64,000 nucleotides of DNA from Bacteroidota bacterium (GCA_018266435.1 JAFEAL010000002.1:124001-188000); one strand, 5' to 3'; shown: positions 26,475 through 36,814, numbered from the stretch's first letter. The notes: generated from the letters alone by a model not told the origin. Translations and numbers: made by a program.

Positions 26475-28004
26475 ATGAATAAAAAAGTATTATTGATGAT
26501 TTTAGATGGCTGGGGAATAGCAACCAAAGCATCGGTTTCGGCAGTAGATGCAGCAAAAACCCCGTATATCAACTCGCTCTATAAAAAATATCCACACAGC
26601 ACCTTGCAAGCTTCAGGCTTGGCCGTGGGCTTGCCCGAAGGACAAATGGGCAACAGCGAAGTGGGGCACATGAATTTAGGGGCCGGCCGGGTAGTCTACC
26701 AAGACCTGGTGAGAATCAACAAGGCCGTAGCAGAAAAAGAACTGGACAAAAACGAAGTGCTGCTGCAGGCAATCAACTATGCCAAAACAAACAACAAATC
26801 ATTTCATTTGATCGGACTGGTTTCAAATGGCGGAGTTCACTCACACATCAATCACCTGAAAGGGATTTGCACCATCGCCAACAACCACGGACTAAAAAAT
26901 GTTTTTGTTCATGCCTTTACCGATGGCCGCGATACCGACCCCAAAAGTGGACTGGGTTTCATTACCGATTTGCAAAATCATTTATCTAAAACAACCGGAA
27001 AACTTGCCAGCATTGTAGGCCGGTATTATGCCATGGACCGCGACAAACGCTGGGAACGTGTCAAGCTTGCTTATGATTTACTCGTACACGGAACTGGCGA
27101 AAAATTCAGCGATGCCAAAGCAGCTATTCAAAAATCATACGATGCCGGAGTGACCGATGAATTTATCAAACCCGTTTCATTGGTTGATCCCCATCAAAAT
27201 CCTGTGGCCACTATTAACGAAGGAGATGTGGTGATCTGCTTCAATTTCAGAACTGACCGAGGGCGCGAAATCACCCTTGCACTCACCCAGCAAGATTTCC
27301 CTGAGCAGGCTATGAAGAAAATGAACCTGCATTATGTTACACTCGCCAATTACGATGACACCTTCAAAAACGTAAATGTAATTTTTGATAAAGATAACCT
27401 GACTAATACACTCGGAGAAATTGTATCAAAAGCAGGGAAAAAACAAATACGGATAGCCGAAACTGAAAAATACCCACACGTTACTTTTTTCTTTTCAGGC
27501 GGTCGTGAAGAAGCCTTTCCGGGCGAATCGAGAATTTTATGCCCATCGCCCAAAGTAGCCACCTATGATTTACAACCCGAAATGAGCGCACGAGATATTC
27601 GCGATAAAATCATTCCCGAGCTTGAAAAAAGAGAAGCTGATTTTATTTGCCTGAATTTTGCCAACCCTGATATGGTAGGCCACACCGGAGTTTTTCCGGC
27701 CGTAGTAAAAGCGTGCGAAACGGTAGATCAATGCAACGAAGCCGTAACCGAAACAGCCAGAAAGAATGGCTATGCAACGATTATCATTGCCGACCATGGC
27801 AATGCCGAGTACATGATCAATGAAGACGGCACCCCCAATACTGCCCACACCACAGCCTTGGTGCCTTGCATTTTGGTGGACGATGACTTCAAAGGAAAGA
27901 TTAATAATGGAAAACTAGGAGACCTGGCTCCTACCATACTTACCCTGATGGGAGTTTCTGTTCCAAAAGAAATGACCGGAAGTGTGTTGATCAGCAAAGC
28001 ATGA
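26475..28004 (+). CDS. gpmI: 2,3-bisphosphoglycerate-independent phosphoglycerate mutase
   Basis: The 509-residue protein fits the family length exactly. The metal ligand Asp is in ILDGWGI (residue 11) and the phosphoserine nucleophile is Ser61 in GQMGNSEVGHMNLGAG. Other conserved blocks are HAFTDGRDTDP, GRYYAMDRD, FNFRTDRGREIT, NFANPDMVGHTG, and IADHGNAEYM. It interconverts 3- and 2-phosphoglycerate in glycolysis using two Mn ions. Its last four bases overlap the start of the downstream lipoprotein gene (ATGA). Confidence 0.97.
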   Translation: MNKKVLLMILDGWGIATKASVSAVDAAKTPYINSLYKKYPHSTLQASGLAVGLPEGQMGNSEVGHMNLGAGRVVYQDLVRINKAVAEKELDKNEVLLQAINYAKTNNKSFHLIGLVSNGGVHSHINHLKGICTIANNHGLKNVFVHAFTDGRDTDPKSGLGFITDLQNHLSKTTGKLASIVGRYYAMDRDKRWERVKLAYDLLVHGTGEKFSDAKAAIQKSYDAGVTDEFIKPVSLVDPHQNPVATINEGDVVICFNFRTDRGREITLALTQQDFPEQAMKKMNLHYVTLANYDDTFKNVNVIFDKDNLTNTLGEIVSKAGKKQIRIAETEKYPHVTFFFSGGREEAFPGESRILCPSPKVATYDLQPEMSARDIRDKIIPELEKREADFICLNFANPDMVGHTGVFPAVVKACETVDQCNEAVTETARKNGYATIIIADHGNAEYMINEDGTPNTAHTTALVPCILVDDDFKGKINNGKLGDLAPTILTLMGVSVPKEMTGSVLISKA

Positions 28005-28585
28005 AATTGGTACTCTTATTTTCACCAATTCTTCTCTTCCTTTCATCGTGTATCTCCGAAGAGAAAGAACATTTCAAAACCTATTTTGACTTTGACAGCC
28101 TCGTGTCATCCCAGCTTGATTTGATGCGGCAGAGCAGACCCGTACTCATTAAAAAAACCATACTCAACTCTAAGGTCGATTCGCTTCAACTTAATTTTGA
28201 TACCACCCGGCTAAAAAATGAATTGGAAATTTTCAGGCTGCCTGACGTAATCAATAAGCCTATGTACAAGGGGCTTTACACAATCGAAACCAACGAAGAT
28301 TTTAACAGCAACCTGATGACCAAAATTTTTTCCACTACCGGAAAAAGCCCCGTCCCCTTTGTCAAACTCTTTTTAAAAGAAAACATCAACGAGCTGAAGC
28401 GAATTGAAACACAAGTGAATGAAACAAACATCATGATTGACTCACACCGGGCGCTGACTATTGAGTTTGATGACTGTCGGGGCAAGCCACGCCTGGTTCA
28501 CTACCGGATAACCAGTCGTCAAAAAATGATTTTCAGTCATGCAGTCAATTTATCCATTGAAGGATGGCTGAAATACCCGGTTTAA
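28001..28585 (+). CDS. Small lipoprotein of unknown function
   Basis: The 194-residue protein has a lipobox signal peptide (MKLVLLFSPILLFLSSCIS, cleavage before Cys17). The mature part is mixed alpha/beta with no recognised motif. It overlaps gpmI by four bases (28001-28004), so it is translationally coupled to it, although a functional link is not evident. It is probably outer- or inner-membrane anchored. Confidence 0.68.
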   Translation: MKLVLLFSPILLFLSSCISEEKEHFKTYFDFDSLVSSQLDLMRQSRPVLIKKTILNSKVDSLQLNFDTTRLKNELEIFRLPDVINKPMYKGLYTIETNEDFNSNLMTKIFSTTGKSPVPFVKLFLKENINELKRIETQVNETNIMIDSHRALTIEFDDCRGKPRLVHYRITSRQKMIFSHAVNLSIEGWLKYPV

Positions 28586-28636
28586 TTTTCTCGGCTGGCC
28601 ATAAAATACCAACCAGGCATTAGCGTTAACGAAGGT

Positions 28637-29446
28637 ATGCGCAAACTATTGCTAATCGGGTTTTTTCCTGCACTGGCCTGGGCTCAAGGCAATCAGCCCC
28701 GCACGCAAGAAGGTCAGTTTACGTTTGATACGGATAAGCCTTTCAAGTTGCTCACCCTCGATGAAAAAATAGATGAGCCGGTAGCCAACAAAAAAAAGAA
28801 ACCCAAACCCAAAGTCTTTTACGGCATTAAAACAAAAAAAGCTTTCACCCGCAAGGGATTTGGCGATAAAGGTACCATCGAGCTTTTTTATATATTGAAA
28901 AATAAAAAAGAAAAATTTACCGGTTTTGCCCGCGATATCTATTGGTACGATTACACCCGAAGAGAAATCAGAAGAACAACAACCTTCGACCCCAAACGGG
29001 GAGTTCTGATCCATGGTCCATATAAAAAAATGATTGGGTTCAAGGTGGTGGAAGAAGGAATTTTTTACAAAGGAGCAAAACATGGTCGGTGGATGAAATA
29101 CAACGGACAAGACCTGGTGGAAGATAAATCCAAGTATTACAAGGGCTGGCCGAAAGATTCGTACGTTACCTATTATGACCCGGTTGAACGCAAGCACTTA
29201 AAAGAAGTGATGCCCGTAGAGTACGATGAAAAAGACGGATACTATTACAGACTCTTTGAAAACGGACAGGTAGCTGTGATCGGAGAATACCAATGGAATG
29301 AAAAAGTAGGCGATTGGATTGAAAACTACCCTAACGGAAAACGCAAGCGCATCATTGCCTACCAGAAAGAACCCTTTACCAAAGATTTCACCCCGTACAT
29401 ACGCAAAGAATGGGACGAACGGGGAAAAGAAATTTTTTCAAAATAG
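28637..29446 (+). CDS. Exported MORN-like/YwqK-type repeat protein
   Basis: The 269-residue protein has a signal peptide (MRKLLLIGFFPALAWAQ) and a Lys-rich segment near 50-58 (ANKKKKPKPK). The rest contains Tyr/Gly-rich repeat units of the MORN or YwqK type. Examples are KGAKHGRWMKYNG, YYRLFENGQVAVIGEYQ and WIENYPNGKRKRIIAY, which recur at roughly 20-25-residue steps. These repeats usually form beta-hairpins in membrane- or cell-surface-associated proteins. No enzymatic residues are visible. Confidence 0.72.
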   Translation: MRKLLLIGFFPALAWAQGNQPRTQEGQFTFDTDKPFKLLTLDEKIDEPVANKKKKPKPKVFYGIKTKKAFTRKGFGDKGTIELFYILKNKKEKFTGFARDIYWYDYTRREIRRTTTFDPKRGVLIHGPYKKMIGFKVVEEGIFYKGAKHGRWMKYNGQDLVEDKSKYYKGWPKDSYVTYYDPVERKHLKEVMPVEYDEKDGYYYRLFENGQVAVIGEYQWNEKVGDWIENYPNGKRKRIIAYQKEPFTKDFTPYIRKEWDERGKEIFSK

Positions 29447-29453
29447 CCCTCAG

Positions 29454-29654
29454 CTAATTGATTCCTAAAATCTTAAAGGGGAGCATAAATAATGCTCCGA
29501 TTAATTTGAATACCGCTTCAATGGTAAAGCCAACAATTCGAAAAGGCAAAAGCAACAACCAAATCAGCGGAAATAAAAATATCAGCGCAATAGCCAAAGG
29601 CCAGCACAATACAAACAACATACACCAAAGAATGAGCGTCAACAACGTTTTCAT
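29454..29654 (-). CDS. Small hydrophobic membrane protein
   Basis: From the ATG at 29654 the product is 66 residues (MKTLLTLILWCMLFVLCWP). Two membrane-spanning segments fill most of it, with repeated LPF motifs (LLLLPFRIVG, MLPFKILGIN). Codon pattern and composition look coding, and the gene is convergent with the MORN-like gene, ending eight bases from it. Function is unknown. Confidence 0.55.
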   Translation of the reverse strand: MKTLLTLILWCMLFVLCWPLAIALIFLFPLIWLLLLPFRIVGFTIEAVFKLIGALFMLPFKILGIN

Positions 29655-29798
29655 TGAACTATTTTTTACGATAGTTGACTCAAAGATCACGCCACACTTA
29701 GATTGCTGTAAAATGAATAGTTATTAAGGCCACAATTCTTTGCTGGTAAAAAAGTGAACAAGTTTAGTTCATAAATGAACAATTCACTCAGGGAAAAT

Positions 29799-30692
29799 TT
29801 ATTTCACTCCCTTGGCCGGGTCCCACGTTTTTTGAAGTTTTCGCACAAAAACAATTTGACCCGTGTGGTAGGCATTGTGCGTGTTCATGTTGGCAATGTT
29901 TTCATACCAGTCGTTGAGTTTTTTTTCATCGGCTTTGTTGATCTCTTGTTCCCATTGAGTAAGCACATCATTTAGTTTTTGTACCGTTTCATTCCAGGTT
30001 TTTTCATCAAATGAATCAAATGTTTCTTCGTTGTTACCACTGAATTTATCCGCACTTTCTCCTTTAAAATTTTTCAACAGGCGTTGATTCCAAAAGAGAA
30101 GATGATACACCAACTGACCTATGCTGTGGTTGCCACTGCCATCTTTCCATTTTGCTTGCTGCGCGGTAACTCCTTCTATGGCTACATTCACCGGTACAAA
30201 CCAATCCTTTTGAGTGTGCGTGGTTTTTAATTGCTTGAGTAAAACAGATCTAATAGTGGGTACTGGCAGCGTGGGCACGGTGTACATTTTAGCAATAAGC
30301 CACCGGCCATTTTCTTTTATCCATTTAGATGAAAAGGTACCGGTATAAACGCCCGTATCGCCTGCCACTTTAACCTTCTGCTCATAGGCTCCTTCTACGG
30401 CTGCTGTATCTTCTTTAAATGTGATGGCGGTGGCGCGGGTGACATTGGATATCATGTGGATATCCATGGGTTTAAATGAATTCAAAAATTTGCGAATAGA
30501 ATCTCTGCTTGTATACTGCTTCATTCCCTTTCCTCCCAATGTTGCCTGGGCAGCATATAAATTGGCAGACGAATCCCCGTTAATCAGGAATGTGATTCGA
30601 TCATAATTTTTAAGAGCACTTTCAATTTCGCTTTTGCGATTGGTACACGAAGCAATCAGGAAAAGCATAATAAGAAAATAGTATGGTTTCAT
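29799..30692 (-). CDS. Lipoprotein with NTF2-like and DinB-like domains
   Basis: This 297-residue protein has a lipobox (MKPYYFLIMLFLIASCTN, Cys16). Residues about 20-135 look like a SnoaL/DUF4440 NTF2-like fold (INGDSSANLYAAQAT, then TGTFSSKWIKENGRWLIAKM). Residues about 150-290 match a DinB four-helix bundle with candidate metal ligands His in HSIGQLVYHLLFWNQRLL and HxxxH in THNAYHTGQIVF. DinB-family proteins are usually soluble thiol-dependent enzymes, so a lipid-anchored, two-domain form is unusual. Substrate is unknown. Confidence 0.75.
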   Translation of the reverse strand: MKPYYFLIMLFLIASCTNRKSEIESALKNYDRITFLINGDSSANLYAAQATLGGKGMKQYTSRDSIRKFLNSFKPMDIHMISNVTRATAITFKEDTAAVEGAYEQKVKVAGDTGVYTGTFSSKWIKENGRWLIAKMYTVPTLPVPTIRSVLLKQLKTTHTQKDWFVPVNVAIEGVTAQQAKWKDGSGNHSIGQLVYHLLFWNQRLLKNFKGESADKFSGNNEETFDSFDEKTWNETVQKLNDVLTQWEQEINKADEKKLNDWYENIANMNTHNAYHTGQIVFVRKLQKTWDPAKGVK

Positions 30693-31281
30693 GGTATCGT
30701 GGTTTATTTGTGAATTACTTTTAAAAAATTAGATATAACCTCTAAGGTAGGTATTCTATTCTGAACGAAAGAAAAACAACAATTTTAGTAAGTACATGAA
30801 AACAGTACTGAGCTGTTTCAGAAAACCAACCGGCACGTATTTAAGATGTGGCCGGCTCCTTCCAAAAACGCTTACTGCCGGTGCTAACAGTAATGTAAAA
30901 AGTATTGCTCTTCATTTTTACCGTGCTAACCACCACAACCAGTAATGAGCCATCGATGCGAAGACAGGCCAGCGGTTCCATGATCCGTTGTTGCGGTTGG
31001 TTTGTGTGCCTGTGTATAAAAAAGATTTTGCTTGTTTTTGATTCAATTAAAAAGCGGAAGATCATGGATTGGCTGTTAACTAATTATTCATCTCATTTTC
31101 ATAGCTCTGCGTATGCAAAGATGTAATAACCTAACCGGCAGGTACAAGTAAACAAATTGTCTGGTATAGCGGTTTTCATTACCAGTATTATGTGCAAAAA
31201 AATATACTTTTTATATTATACAATATCTGTGTTTGGTTTTCACCCGCTTACTAGTAACTTCATTTGTTATAAATAATTTCT
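30693..31281. other. 589-base intergenic region without a supported gene
   Basis: The region is AT-rich. The best open frames are about 74 codons on each strand between 30841 and 31126 and have no recognisable motif. A hairpin-capable sequence lies near 30796-30817 (GAAAACAG facing CTGTTTC). I see no tRNA, riboswitch or clear promoter. It separates the minus-strand lipoprotein gene from the plus-strand cupin gene, so both promoters should lie here. Confidence 0.4.
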
Positions 31282-31644
31282 ATGAAAAACATTGACCTTC
31301 AACAAAAGTTTTCGCTGATCAACGAGTATTGGCATCCTTACATCATTGAAGAACTGAATGAAAATTATGTGAAGCTGGCAAAAGTAAAAGGTGATTTTGT
31401 ATGGCACCAGCACGACCAGGAAGACGAGTTGTTTGTAATACAACGCGGAACGTTATTCATGGATTTTCGCGACAAGACGGTGGAAGTAAAAGCCGGTGAG
31501 GTATTAGTAGTACCCAAAGGTGTGGAGCATCGTCCGCGCACTCAGGGCGAAGAAGTGTGGCTGATGTTGATCGAGCCCAAAGAAACCAAGCATACCGGAG
31601 ACGTGGTTACTGAGAAAACAGTAACACACTTAGAGTGGATTTGA
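31282..31644 (+). CDS. Cupin-domain protein
   Basis: The 120-residue protein is a single cupin. Motif 1 is visible as VWHQHDQEDELFVIQRG (His, His and Glu ligands at about 40-49). Motif 2 is VVPKGVEHRPRTQGEEVWLM (His at about 81). One divalent metal is expected in the barrel. Small cupins of this kind serve as isomerases, dioxygenases or binding proteins, and the sequence alone does not decide. It stands alone. Confidence 0.85.
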   Translation: MKNIDLQQKFSLINEYWHPYIIEELNENYVKLAKVKGDFVWHQHDQEDELFVIQRGTLFMDFRDKTVEVKAGEVLVVPKGVEHRPRTQGEEVWLMLIEPKETKHTGDVVTEKTVTHLEWI

Positions 31645-31654
31645 GTTATGAGTG

Positions 31655-34042
31655 CTACTCCGTTCGCAAGCTTTTCACCGGGTTGGTCAATGCAGCCTTG
31701 ATGGATTGGTAGCTAACCGTGCCCAAGGTGATTAACAAGGCCCCCACACCCGAGATAACAAAAATCCACCAGGCAATGTCGGTGCGGTAATCGTATTTGC
31801 TAAGCCAGTTTTTCATAAAGTAAAACGACAACGGTATGGCAATCAGCAACGAAACAAACACCAGCATTAAAAAATCTTTTGATAGCATTTGCCAAAGGTT
31901 AAAAACCGATGCGCCCATTACTTTGCGTACACCAATTTCCTTGGTGCGTTGCTCGGCAACAAAACTGGCTAATCCAAAAATTCCCAGACAACTGATGAAA
32001 ATAGCAAGGGCTGCAAAAAAACTAGCGAGTTTGCCTACGCGCACCTCGTCACCAAATTTTCGCGCATAGTCTTCATCTACAAAATGATATTCAAAAGGAG
32101 AAGCAGGGTTGAATTTTTTAAATGTTGCCTCAATTTTACTGATGGCCTCGTGTGATCCAATGTGCGGATTGAGCTTTAGTAAAATGAGATTGTCTGCATC
32201 TTTGGAAACATGAAACAATGAAGGGCGCACCGGCTCATAGGGCGACTCCACTATCATGTCTTTGATTACGCCAATAATTGTGAACGGCCGCTTATCCCAC
32301 GTCAATATTTCGCCAACCGGATTTTTAAAACCTAAAAATTTTTCCATCGATTCGTTGATCACAAAAGCCAGCGAATCAGTGGCATGGTCTCTCGAAAAAT
32401 CGCGCCCCGACTTAAACTGCCAGTTCACGGTTTTGCCATACTCGTGTGTGACCCCGTTGTTGGGGAAATCAATGGCCAGGCTGGGGTCTTTGCCATTCCA
32501 GGTGAAGCCGCCATTTGAGTTCCAAACTTGCGTGGGGGGGCTTCCCGATTCGGCCATCTCTTCAATAGCTCCAATGGCTTTTAATTCTGTGCGCACGGTT
32601 TCAAACTTTTTATGAATATCGGGTGTGTACTGAAAAACCTGGATCAGTCCGCTTCGGTCATAACCTACCGGCCGGTCTTTGGCGTATTCAATTTGCCTGA
32701 AAACCACAATGGTACCAATGATCAACGTAACCGATACCGTGAATTGCAGCACCACCAGTACCTGCCGAGGTAAAGAAGCATATCTTCCGGCACGAAAAGT
32801 ACCTTTCAATACCTTCACCGGTTGAAATGAGGATAAGTATAACGCAGGGTAGCTTCCGGCAATTACTCCCGTAAGGATGCTGAACGTTACCCCAATAACC
32901 CAAAACATGAGGCTGCTCCACGGAAGAACCAGCGTTTTATCAGCCACCTGGTTGAAAAAAGGCAACATCAATTGCACGAACAGAATGGCTATCAACAATG
33001 AGAGTAATGACACCAGCAGCGATTCGCTGAAAAACTGGCCGATCAACTGCCAGCGCTTAGAGCCGATGGATTTTCGTATGCCCACTTCCTTAGCTCTTTT
33101 TTCTGAACGGGCTGTACTCAGGTTCATGAAATTGATGCAGGCCAGCAACAACACAAAAACTCCAATGATGCCAAAGAGCCAGACAAACTCAATGCGTCCG
33201 CCCACGTTTTTTCCGTTTTTAAAATCGGAATACAAATGCCATTTGCTCATCGGGTGAAGAAAAACTTCGGGCTTGTATTTGCGGTCGTCTTCGTCTTTTG
33301 TTTTGTTCAGTTTTACATTGATGATTTTAGCTGAAACTTTTTTCAGGTCGGCACCCTCAGTCAGTTGTACAAAAGTCTGTGTGAAATTGCTTCCCCACGG
33401 ATTTTCCATGGTTTTGATCCACGGGTTGCTGATGAGGTAAAGTTGCCACGGCAGCAAGTAGCTCATATTGCGGAAGAATGTGTTGCGGGGCAAGTCTTCG
33501 TACACGCCCGTTACTTTCACGTCTTCTTTGTTATCGATGCGTATGAGTTGCCCCATTGGGTCGGTATCGCCAAAAAATGCGTTGGCTACGGATGCTGATA
33601 ATAAAATACTGTGCGGATCTTTCAAACCATCGCGTGTGCCTTTAAGCATACGCAACGATAGCATTTCGGTAACTTCAGGCTCAAAGTAATAGCCATTTTT
33701 GTTGAAGATCTTGTCGTTGTGGGTGAGGATGTGCGTGCTGTTCCAGGAAGCCTGAAGTACGTATTTAAAATCGCTGCCAAACGTATTCCGTATTTCCTCG
33801 GCCATCAGGTGCGGATTAGATACTTGCGATTGCTTGATGCCGTTGTATAAATTATGCTGCCACACCTGTGCAATACGGTCATAATTTTCATGGTAGCGAT
33901 CGTAGGTCAGCTCGTCCCACATCCACAGGCCAATGAGTAGTGCTACGGCCATGCCAATGGCCAACCCGGCAATGTTGATAAATGAAAAACCCTTGCTTTT
34001 TAACAGGTTGCGAAAAGCAATCTTGAAGTAATTTTTAAACAT
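31655..34042 (-). CDS. MacB/FtsX-type ABC transporter permease
   Basis: I chose the ATG at 34042 (MFKNYFKIAFRNLLKSKGFS) rather than an earlier start because it fits the family N-terminus. The 795-residue protein has two repeats of membrane helix plus MacB-type periplasmic domain plus three FtsX helices. Landmarks are FMNLSTARSEKRAKEVGIRK in the first half and EQRTKEIGVRKVMGASV in the second. This class moves lipids, peptides or mechanical force across the envelope together with an ABC ATPase, but no ATPase is encoded here. It lacks the prefix domain of the two permeases upstream and is closest to the one at 34178-36814. Confidence 0.9.
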   Translation of the reverse strand: MFKNYFKIAFRNLLKSKGFSFINIAGLAIGMAVALLIGLWMWDELTYDRYHENYDRIAQVWQHNLYNGIKQSQVSNPHLMAEEIRNTFGSDFKYVLQASWNSTHILTHNDKIFNKNGYYFEPEVTEMLSLRMLKGTRDGLKDPHSILLSASVANAFFGDTDPMGQLIRIDNKEDVKVTGVYEDLPRNTFFRNMSYLLPWQLYLISNPWIKTMENPWGSNFTQTFVQLTEGADLKKVSAKIINVKLNKTKDEDDRKYKPEVFLHPMSKWHLYSDFKNGKNVGGRIEFVWLFGIIGVFVLLLACINFMNLSTARSEKRAKEVGIRKSIGSKRWQLIGQFFSESLLVSLLSLLIAILFVQLMLPFFNQVADKTLVLPWSSLMFWVIGVTFSILTGVIAGSYPALYLSSFQPVKVLKGTFRAGRYASLPRQVLVVLQFTVSVTLIIGTIVVFRQIEYAKDRPVGYDRSGLIQVFQYTPDIHKKFETVRTELKAIGAIEEMAESGSPPTQVWNSNGGFTWNGKDPSLAIDFPNNGVTHEYGKTVNWQFKSGRDFSRDHATDSLAFVINESMEKFLGFKNPVGEILTWDKRPFTIIGVIKDMIVESPYEPVRPSLFHVSKDADNLILLKLNPHIGSHEAISKIEATFKKFNPASPFEYHFVDEDYARKFGDEVRVGKLASFFAALAIFISCLGIFGLASFVAEQRTKEIGVRKVMGASVFNLWQMLSKDFLMLVFVSLLIAIPLSFYFMKNWLSKYDYRTDIAWWIFVISGVGALLITLGTVSYQSIKAALTNPVKSLRTE

Positions 34043-34177
34043 AGCCGCGGAATTTAGTACAAATACTCCGCTGAAACGAAAAGGTTGCAACAAATAAAGT
34101 TTTTTTGACGTGCGGATCGGGATATCAGATGATAAATAGCATTTGCCATGCTACTTGTAGCTCACTGCTTATGTTTA

Positions 34178-36814
34178 CTATTCACTTCTTAAACTCTTAA
34201 CGGGGTTGGTCAATGCCGTTTTAATGGATTGATAACTCACGGTGAGTAATGTGATGATCAACGCCCCAACGGCAGAGGCAGCAAAAATCCACCAACCGAT
34301 TTCGGTTTTGTATTCGTACTGTTTGATGCCATTATACAAAAGATAGTAAGAAAGCGGTATTGCAATCAAGCAAGCCAAAATCACGAGAATCACAAATTCT
34401 TTTGACAACATTAGCCACAGATTAGCGACCGATGCTCCCAATACTTTTCTTACGCCAATTTCTTTGGTGCGTTGCTCCGCTACGAATGAGGCCAGGCCAA
34501 ACAACCCCAGACAACTGATTACAATGGCGAGTATAGAAAATACAGAAGCTAATTTGCCTATGCGATCTTCGGTTGAAAATTTTGCCGCATACTCCGCATT
34601 AGCAAATTTATAGTCGAACGGTAGATTGGGTATCACGTTCGCAAAAACCTTTTCAATTTTTGAAAGGGCTTCTTGCAGGGGCATTCCTGCAGTAACACGA
34701 AGCATCAACCAATTTTTACGGCCCATCGTGAAATAGATGGTTGGTTTTACCGGTTCGAAAGGCGAGCCCATTACCATATCTTTGATCACTCCGAGAATTA
34801 CAAAATCCCTGTCTACCCGCCACGGTCCATTTTTCCAATGAATGATCTGGCCTACGGGGTTATTTATTCTCATAAATTTCGCTGCAGCTTCGTTAATTAC
34901 AAAGCCGGATGAATCACTGGCTATCTCTTTTGAGAAATCTCGACCCTCCACAAACTGCCAGCCCACAACTTTTCCGAAATCATGAGATACACCAAGTGTT
35001 GCATAGTTGCGTTCATTGTCGAGGTCCTTTCCGTTGGAAGAAAACCCACCATTGTTTGACCACACGGTGGTTACCGTTCCCCCTGACTCGGCAATTTCTG
35101 TAACCGCTCCGGAGTTTTTTAATTCCGCTTTCAATGCCTCTGCTTTCTTGTTGAATGCATCCGATTTTTTTGGAATCATCAACAGACCTTTTCGTTCATA
35201 ACCAACCGGACGGTTTTTCACAAACATGAGCTGATGGTAAATTACGCCTGTGCAAATAATCAACATCACGGACACAGTAAATTGGACTGTAACCAAAACT
35301 CTGCGTGGAACAGAAGCAAATCGCCCCACCCGGAAGACTCCTTTTAAAACACTTACAGGTTTGAAAGATGATAAATATAATGCCGGATAACTTCCTGCCA
35401 GCAAACCGGTTGTAAGTAAAAAAACAAAGCAACTGAACCAAAACCACAATTGGGTCCAGGGCATGCTCATTTCTTTACCCGATAAATCATTGAACCACGG
35501 AAGAGAGAAATAGACAAAAGCAAAGGAAAGCAGGAATGCGAACATGACTACTAAAAATGATTCACTAAAAAACTGCCCAATCAATTGTCTTCTTATCGAA
35601 CCAAACGTTTTGCGAATACCAACTTCTTTTGCACGCTTTTCTGACCGTGCCGTACTTAAATTCATGAAATTGATACAGGCCAGTAACAATACAAATACTC
35701 CGATTAATCCAATGAACCAAACCAACTGCACCGGCCCACTTTGAAGAACACCCTCTTTAAAATCAGCGCGCAAGTGCCAATTACTCATGGGAAGAAGGAG
35801 AATTTCGTTGTTGTATTTTAATTCATCTTTCATGTACGCGAGGTCTTGGATTGCCTTTGTCTCGGCATTGATAATGTTGGCAGTAGTACTTTCAAAAGTT
35901 GAATAAGGTTGTATCTCGATATAAATTTGAAGAAAATGATTGTCCCACCCTTGTTGCCTCATCCAATTACTGTCATTGACTAAAAACTCCCACGGGCGGA
36001 AAAACTGAATGCCATGAAATTCGGTATTCTTTGGAAAGTCTTCATATACACCAGTCACCGTAGCCTCTTTTTCGTCATTGATTTTCACCATTTGGTTGAT
36101 CGGATCTGTACTGCCAAAGAGTGCTTCAGCCGTTGATTGAGAGATCATAATTGAGTTAATGTCTTTCAATCCCTTCCACGTTCCACAGGTCATTCTAAAC
36201 GTGAGCATTTCAGGAGCATCTTCACCGATAAACATTCCCACTTTTGAAATTTTTTTATCATGAATTGAAAGCGCGGCATCACCCCCCCAGCTGGCAGGAA
36301 CGATGTGTTTGAAGTTGGCTCCATAATTATTTTTCAGTTCGCTGATTAAAGGATAGGGCAAAGACTTTTGCCCCTCGTAATGTTTTCCTTCAAACTGCGC
36401 GCCCTTCATCACCTGCGCGATGCGCTCATAGTTTTGGTGATAGGTGTTGAACGACAATTCGTCAAACACCCATAAACCAATAACCATTGCCACCGCCATG
36501 CCCAACGCAAGCCCGCCAATGTTTATGAGTGAGTACCCTTTGTTCTTAATCAGGTTTCTCCAGCCGATTTTAAAATAATTTTTATACATAGCGTAAGTGT
36601 TTATGTTTTGATTTCTTTCAGGTCTTATAATTCCTGGTCTGAACAAAAGCAGTACATCAACAATAAATTTTCTATCTGCTTTTCGTTTGCCAAATTCTTT
36701 CACGCGTTCATTATACAGCTCCATCAAATCTCCCTCAATGTGGCCTCTTAACTTCGGGTGGCAATACCATCGGAAGAATTTGAGAAAGAGTTTTGGTGGG
36801 ATATTGTTTTTCAT
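34178..36814 (-). CDS. MacB/FtsX-type permease with PadR-associated prefix domain
   Basis: The 878-residue protein begins with an approximately 75-residue prefix (FFRWYCHPKLRGHIEGDLME) found on Bacteroidota permeases that are co-located with PadR regulators. The FtsX architecture follows: MYKNYFKIGWRNLIKNKGYS, first FtsX block FMNLSTARSEKRAKEVGIRK, second block EQRTKEIGVRKVLGASVANL. Its start follows the stop of the next permease gene with no gap (TAA then ATG). A 90-base stretch at 36651-36740 is identical to one in that gene. No partner ATPase is visible. Confidence 0.9.
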   Translation of the reverse strand: MKNNIPPKLFLKFFRWYCHPKLRGHIEGDLMELYNERVKEFGKRKADRKFIVDVLLLFRPGIIRPERNQNINTYAMYKNYFKIGWRNLIKNKGYSLINIGGLALGMAVAMVIGLWVFDELSFNTYHQNYERIAQVMKGAQFEGKHYEGQKSLPYPLISELKNNYGANFKHIVPASWGGDAALSIHDKKISKVGMFIGEDAPEMLTFRMTCGTWKGLKDINSIMISQSTAEALFGSTDPINQMVKINDEKEATVTGVYEDFPKNTEFHGIQFFRPWEFLVNDSNWMRQQGWDNHFLQIYIEIQPYSTFESTTANIINAETKAIQDLAYMKDELKYNNEILLLPMSNWHLRADFKEGVLQSGPVQLVWFIGLIGVFVLLLACINFMNLSTARSEKRAKEVGIRKTFGSIRRQLIGQFFSESFLVVMFAFLLSFAFVYFSLPWFNDLSGKEMSMPWTQLWFWFSCFVFLLTTGLLAGSYPALYLSSFKPVSVLKGVFRVGRFASVPRRVLVTVQFTVSVMLIICTGVIYHQLMFVKNRPVGYERKGLLMIPKKSDAFNKKAEALKAELKNSGAVTEIAESGGTVTTVWSNNGGFSSNGKDLDNERNYATLGVSHDFGKVVGWQFVEGRDFSKEIASDSSGFVINEAAAKFMRINNPVGQIIHWKNGPWRVDRDFVILGVIKDMVMGSPFEPVKPTIYFTMGRKNWLMLRVTAGMPLQEALSKIEKVFANVIPNLPFDYKFANAEYAAKFSTEDRIGKLASVFSILAIVISCLGLFGLASFVAEQRTKEIGVRKVLGASVANLWLMLSKEFVILVILACLIAIPLSYYLLYNGIKQYEYKTEIGWWIFAASAVGALIITLLTVSYQSIKTALTNPVKSLRSE

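Noticed and set aside
30841..31126. Open frames on both strands of about 74 codons
   Set aside because: Composition is not protein-like, no domain is visible, and both strands are equally open.
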